A stretch of 64,000 bases of DNA from the NCBI GenBank assembly GCA_030998015.1, contig JARWMV010000252.1, forward strand, positions 725,324 through 789,323, in the 5' to 3' direction. The DNA is from Ceratorhiza oryzae-sativae (lineage: Eukaryota; Basidiomycota; Agaricomycetes; Cantharellales; Ceratobasidiaceae). The position numbers and the translations under genes are program-made. This document shows positions 59,890-64,000 of the stretch, in pieces; within the stretch, counting starts at the first letter, position 1; every line of letters starts with the position of its first letter. The notes beneath the pieces are model-generated. The model did no database searches. It was not told where the DNA came from and was given only the letters and a program-made list of their open reading frames with translations.

Positions 59890-60160
59890 GCAGCGAGTGT
59901 TATACATTTCCTCAACACCCAATACCCTCTGTAGCGCCATGAACTGATCAAGCACATCCTTCATCGTGCTTTCAAGTGGTGTACTCAAGCCTTAGTATGC
60001 CGGAGTCGACTTAGTAATTAAGTACAATTATGAATCGTCTTGGTTTACAATATATGAGTTCACCTTATGGTCGCCTCTTCCTCTATACTCCCCAAGTACC
60101 AGACATCTTGCACATTGCGTGACGAATGGGCATTATTCAGCCCAATAAATAACATGGTTG
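59890..60160 (-). pseudogene. 3' remnant of a second reductase gene
   Basis: The minus strand reads LEYTP, then (after a lost base or codon) LESTMKDVLDQFMALQRVLGVEE, close to the end of the intact reductase (EYTPLESTLKDV, then ...KELGVE). A piece before it, NAHSSRNVQDVW, resembles the GPFNVAQVSDFIW part. Only the 3' end of the gene is left. Confidence 0.6.
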
Positions 60161-60237
60161 AACAACAAGAGTCACTATAGCTCGTTTCAGTGGGTTTGAT
60201 GTTTATAATTGGGAGTTGATCCAAAGAAATTAATTGT

Positions 60238-60695
60238 TCAATTGGCGCTCGTAATATACCCTTTGCCTTCCCTAGTTCTTGCCCTCACCTCCTTCCCAGG
60301 GACATTCCCAGGTTCTAAGCGTTTGGCCACCCAAGTCTCTGGGAAATAAATGAACGGTGAAATCCACAGCGCACTCAACACAACACCTTCTCCGCGATCG
60401 AATGCAATCATTCGGTCCCAGAAGTTAAAGACGTATTGATCTAAAATAACTCTTAAGACAATCGAAGCAGTAGTCTAGCATACAGTCGGGACTCACTCAT
60501 TTTTGGAACCGCTGACTTGCTCAACGTCGATATAGTCCATCTGATCCAAGTGGGGAGAACAAAGTAGAGTAAAATTTGAATGAACAACGATATCTGCATG
60601 TTCACCAAGTCGGCCCTCTTCTTGAGTTGTTGATCCTTCATGGGCTTCAAAATGCGAGCAGGGAAGAATCTAAGTTGTAGGGTTATGCTAAGCAT
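60238..60695 (-). CDS. small membrane-associated protein of unknown function
   Basis: Two exons, 60,497-60,695 and 60,238-60,440, with a 56-nt GT-AG intron, give 133 aa. It has a basic start (PARILKPMKDQQLKKRADL), a hydrophobic segment (ISLFIQILLYFVLPTW), and a conserved-looking second exon (QYVFNFWDRMIAFDRGEG, SALWISPFIYFPETW). The start ATG at 60,695 is the first in frame; a further upstream exon is possible. Family not recognised. It could be the remaining end of a larger membrane protein. Confidence 0.45.
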
Positions 60696-61930
60696 CAGGT
60701 GTCGCGCATATATGATGGATGGACGCACACTCGATAGCCCCACCAACTGAGCTGGAGCGATACTACCTCCCTGCTAGGTTCTTGAGGAAACCATACGATT
60801 CGCCGAGCATTCAGTTTTTTGGCGGTTTGGTGCAAATTTAGTCTTTCTTTTGAACCACTCGAAGGCCTGGTCAAACCAGCGTGATGTTGTGGGCGTTCGT
60901 TGGAGTGGGCAAGACTCGACTCGTGCAAAGGCGCGATCGGTTTGTTGCAAACCAAATGTAGCGAGCTCTCCATGGGGGGAGGCAACCTTATAAGCGCCCT
61001 GCTTTGTTCCTCTTGTTCGAGCTGAGTATGGTTGAGCAAAACTTCGTCGGCATTTGTGCAGCTGAAAGTCCGATTGCCCATTACAAAAGTCAAGACTGAG
61101 ACGTTTCTGGTACTTGTCACTTGGGACTCGCCAGCTCCGGGATTTATGTAGGAACTACCTTTGTAAATCCAAGACAGGACATGGCTGCTGTTGCACGGCT
61201 GTTGACGGCTTGACCAGTGAAGTTTGGTTGCGTAACAACAAACTGGGACAAAGCGCCGCACTTTTGCTAATTATGGTTAAGATGGCTCATGATGGAGCCA
61301 GCACAACTAGCGGCTTGGCTTACCAACGAGATGGGCTACTGTCAATGTGGGAGGAGCTGAGGTATTTGCTCGGTGGTGCCTTGTAGTTACGGCAGGAATG
61401 CATGTTCGTGGGTCGGATCCCTCAATGCCCATTATAAGGTTGAGCGACCCACGAAAAAGCCGGGCGAGTAGTGAACCGGTCACAGTTTATGTCAAACTCG
61501 CATGTTCGAACCATGCCTCGTCCACTCTCATGTTGTGTTATTCTTCACCTTGCACGGAGCCCTTCGGGCACGAGCCTTTTGCTTTTTGCAACCTTTGCCT
61601 AGATTATCCGCGTGTGGTGCTTGAATCGAATAGCTGGTCGGGTCTTGGGGCAAACGCATGGTTTGAAATGACCAGCGGTGTAAATCCTTGAATAGACCAT
61701 CGCTTGAGCCTCGAGTCATTGCGGATCAGCCACCGGGCACCGCATCAACGGCTATCCGGGATACGTGACCGCCCGGCGCTAAATGTACGCCTGGCTTGCG
61801 TTATTCCACAGCTTTCCACCTTCATCCGTTCTTTCCCAGCCACGACCTCGCGCCTGCCTTTCGCTTGTTCTCCCTAAACCGTCTCGTATAGACAATCTCT
61901 CTTAAGCTTACACCTAATTTACGACCCAAC
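60696..61930. other. intergenic, no confident gene
   Basis: A 188-codon open frame on the minus strand (60,695-61,261) has no motif and an unusual composition. The right part should be the UBC12 promoter. Confidence 0.35.
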
Positions 61931-62767
61931 ATGCTCAAGGTGAGTATAGGGTTTTTGCTTCGGGCGTGTGGCAGACACGGGTAGTGACACGCTACCGATA
62001 GATCTGGAGTATGAAGAAGAACGAGGATGCGGCGGCGAAGAGGAAGCCAAAGACCAGTGCAGCGCAGCTCCGGGTTCAGAAGGGTGTGTACCGCTCGCTC
62101 GTGTGGCCGGTGGCGCGCTGCTAATCGCATGCCCGTTTTGGTGGAAACCAGACATCACCGAGCTTGATCTGCCCTCGACGATGAAGACCAACTTCCCCAA
62201 TCCTGAGGACTTGCTCAACTTTGAGCTAATCATCACTCCTGACGAGGGCGAGTATGACTCGTGTCTGCCGATCGCGCCTTGTGCTCAAGCATCGCTCGGT
62301 TGAATAGGAATGTACAAGGAGGGAGAGTTCAGATTTTCGTTCAACATCAACACCAACTACCCTCATGAGCCACCAAAGGTCAAGTGCATCCCAAAGGTTC
62401 GTGTCTTGCCTCATGCCGTCCCGTATTATCTAACACGCCTGGGGCGTTTTAGATCTATCACCCTAACGTCGATCTGGAGGGCAACGTTTGCTTGAACATT
62501 CTTCGAGAAGATTGGAAGCCAGTTCTGAACCTCAACTCTATCATGGTTGGACTACAGTACTTGTTTTTGGAACCTAATGCAGATGACCCATTGAACAAAG
62601 GTGCGATACATCCGTGTCTTTCTCGAAGATATAACCTGACCATTGAAACCTATTCAGAGGCCGCCGAGGAGCTGCGAAAGAATCGGGATTCATTTATCAC
62701 GAACGTGAAGAAGTCGATGCAGGGACGAGCAGTCAATGGCGTTACATACGACAAGGTTGCCCTATAA
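61931..62767 (+). CDS. UBC12: NEDD8-conjugating E2 enzyme UBC12
   Basis: Accepts NEDD8/Rub1 from the E1 (Ula1-Uba3) and passes it to cullins, activating SCF-type ligases. Six exons (61931-61939, 62002-62083, 62152-62247, 62308-62396, 62453-62600, 62658-62767) give 177 aa, close to yeast and human length. The N-terminal MLKIWSMKK is the Uba3-docking extension. The UBC fold shows [23 protein letters not shown], and the catalytic Cys in [19 protein letters not shown], followed by [20 protein letters not shown]. Intron 62,248-62,307 starts with GC (GCGAGT...ATAG); only that splice keeps the DEG-MYK junction expected from homologues. The others are GT-AG. Confidence 0.96.
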
Positions 62768-63034
62768 TTGCTTTTTTCATGTTATCAATAGAATACTTGG
62801 ACTCTGCTGTGTGCTAGTAGTATATTATCTACTATAACAATCCTATCTTCTCTGTACATGTCCTCCTGGTTGAGGGTCTTGTTTGTGTGTAATTAGTCTC
62901 CACAGGCACACCTGGGCACTGCCACAATTGAAGACCCTCAATTCCCCACGACAACCTCGGCCCGCTTTCGACAACGATCATTCTGTTGCTCTTTGCGTCC
63001 ATCTCGTGTGTCCCAGAGCCCAGATAGCTGCCTT
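62768..63034. other. intergenic, no gene seen
   Basis: 267 bp between the UBC12 stop and the next ATG; promoter and terminator expected, no element identified. Confidence 0.4.
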
Positions 63035-64000
63035 ATGTCTCATGAACCCTACTCCGTGTCGCAGTCACCGAGGGTTACCGTAACAGACGTTGAGGATGTG
63101 AGCCGAATCCAAAATGTGTTCGTAGCCAGCTCTGCAACAGGCAGGGATAGCCCCGAAAGACATGACGTTTATAAACAAACGATAGATGGAGTATATCGTA
63201 GCCACCATGCTGATTCGGGTCTCGACGTGTCTGAGGATATAGACGAAGATGGTGAGTGGACCGGCTCTGCTGTGTTCCATGCGCTCAACGCCGCGATCTT
63301 GTTACGCGTATCATTCCTACCCGTACATTTTCATAGATGGCGGAGACGCAGTCGTTCACCCGAAGCCCATGCCCCCCTCGTCTACAATCCCGATAGACAT
63401 CCCACTCCCCCGTTCTCCAGTCTCTCCGCGCCAAGAATATGTATACGCCGACGCCTACCCTGCGCGTGCTACGTCCACCTCCCCCAAACCCTACGTGAAG
63501 CCAAAAGTCATCTCGGCCTCGGTTTCCTTGCCCGTGCCCAATCTTACTATCAACACCGACGTTGCGTCTCCGAGCGTGTCGGTATCGATCGATCCCGCGC
63601 CCAAGTCGCAGTCCCAGCAAGAGACCTCGGCTCATCCCGATTCGGCGCCTCCGAGAACGCCGGTAGTGCCTGCTGTTGTAAAGACTCACCGACCGGTCAA
63701 GTCGGTGGGCCCGAGTATGTTGGAACAAGTAATAAGTAAAACTAGGTAGGTGGCTTTTTTCGATGTGGGGTGTACAGACTAACAAACCATGGTGTAGGCC
63801 TGTACATTTACCGCCAAAGAGGAAGGATGAAGACGTGAAGCACTTGAAGCAGTATGCAGAAATGATGGAAAAATCTCGGGAAGCCGGTACGTGTTATCAT
63901 CGCGACCAGACTATTTATATAACCTGTGCCAATCCTTAGAGCGAAGAAAGAAACAAGAAATCGAAGAGCGGCGATTAGCACGCGAGCGCATGGTCGAGGA
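63035..64000 (+). CDS. N-terminal part of a probable TBC-domain RabGAP, cut by the window edge
   Basis: Exons 63035-63251, 63339-63745, 63798-63886 and 63940-beyond 64,000, introns GT-AG of 52-87 nt. The first ~200 residues are disordered and Pro/Ser/Val-rich (MSHEPYSVSQSP ... PIDIPLPRSPVSP). Then RPVHLPPKRKDEDVKHLKQY and a charged helix SREAERRKKQEIEERRLARE, a layout I associate with the region before the TBC domain in fungal RabGAPs of this type. The TBC domain itself would lie beyond 64,000, so the product name is inference; that this is a spliced real gene is well supported. Confidence 0.6.

Noticed and set aside
60695..61261. 188-codon minus open frame upstream of the small membrane gene.
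   Set aside because: No homology or exon-like features; it covers the expected promoter of the 60,238-60,695 gene.
1..64000. CRISPR arrays, bacterial operons or ribosome binding sites.
   Set aside because: Spliced genes, LTR and Tc1/Harbinger elements show a eukaryotic nuclear sequence; no regularly spaced short repeats of CRISPR type were seen.

Overview
The window reads as nuclear DNA of a filamentous basidiomycete, most likely an Agaricomycete; the gene set (laccase, AA9 lytic polysaccharide monooxygenase, class IV-type chitin synthase, Sel1-repeat kinases) would suit a Rhizoctonia/Ceratobasidium-like fungus, but that genus-level guess is inference. Genes carry many short GT-AG introns of about 47-65 nt, so most coding sequences had to be rebuilt exon by exon by reading across splice sites.

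Layout. 1-20,933 is a gene-bearing arm: an S/T-rich membrane protein end (1-627), a delta-9 fatty-acid desaturase fused to cytochrome b5 (2,865-4,722), a laccase (6,282-8,990), an F-box-like gene (9,436-10,220, minus) divergent from a disordered-protein gene (10,361-11,934), an AA9 enzyme (13,880-15,074) and a large chitin synthase (16,312-20,933). 21,664-26,290 and 46,716-51,890 are two copies of a segmental duplication, each holding one minus-strand gene for an unusual protein: a Vta1/LIP5-type N-terminal module, then Sel1-like repeats, then a TKL-type kinase domain.

Between the two copies lies a 20-kb nest of transposons (about 26,700-46,706). Target-site duplications let much of it be unpacked: a solo LTR (TSD AAGAG), a TIR element (TSD GCATG) invaded by another TIR element (TSD GTGTC), by a full-length Copia retrotransposon (TSD GAAAT) and by a 689-bp TIR element (TSD CTGGA); beside it a Tc1/mariner element (TSD TA) invaded by a two-gene PIF/Harbinger transposon (TSD AGT) and by a second copy of the TIR element. 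Most of the nest has lost CpG dinucleotides, and the Copia stops are nearly all TGA where arginine is expected; the Harbinger element keeps its CpGs and looks young.

51,891-64,000 returns to genes: a PhoD-like phosphatase (minus), an NAD(P)-dependent reductase of the dihydroflavonol-reductase type (minus), a 5'-truncated LINE, a relic of a second reductase, a small unknown gene (minus), the NEDD8-conjugating enzyme UBC12 (plus) and the start of a probable TBC/RabGAP gene running off the right edge.

Main points for follow-up: the Vta1-Sel1-kinase fusion and its 773-bp near-identical conversion tract; a candidate 3-nt exon that supplies one histidine of the desaturase active site; a Copia primer site matching the anticodon arm of initiator tRNA-Met; a recurrent TATA-plus-hairpin module in the repeats; and several single-base frame breaks in otherwise intact genes that look like assembly indels.
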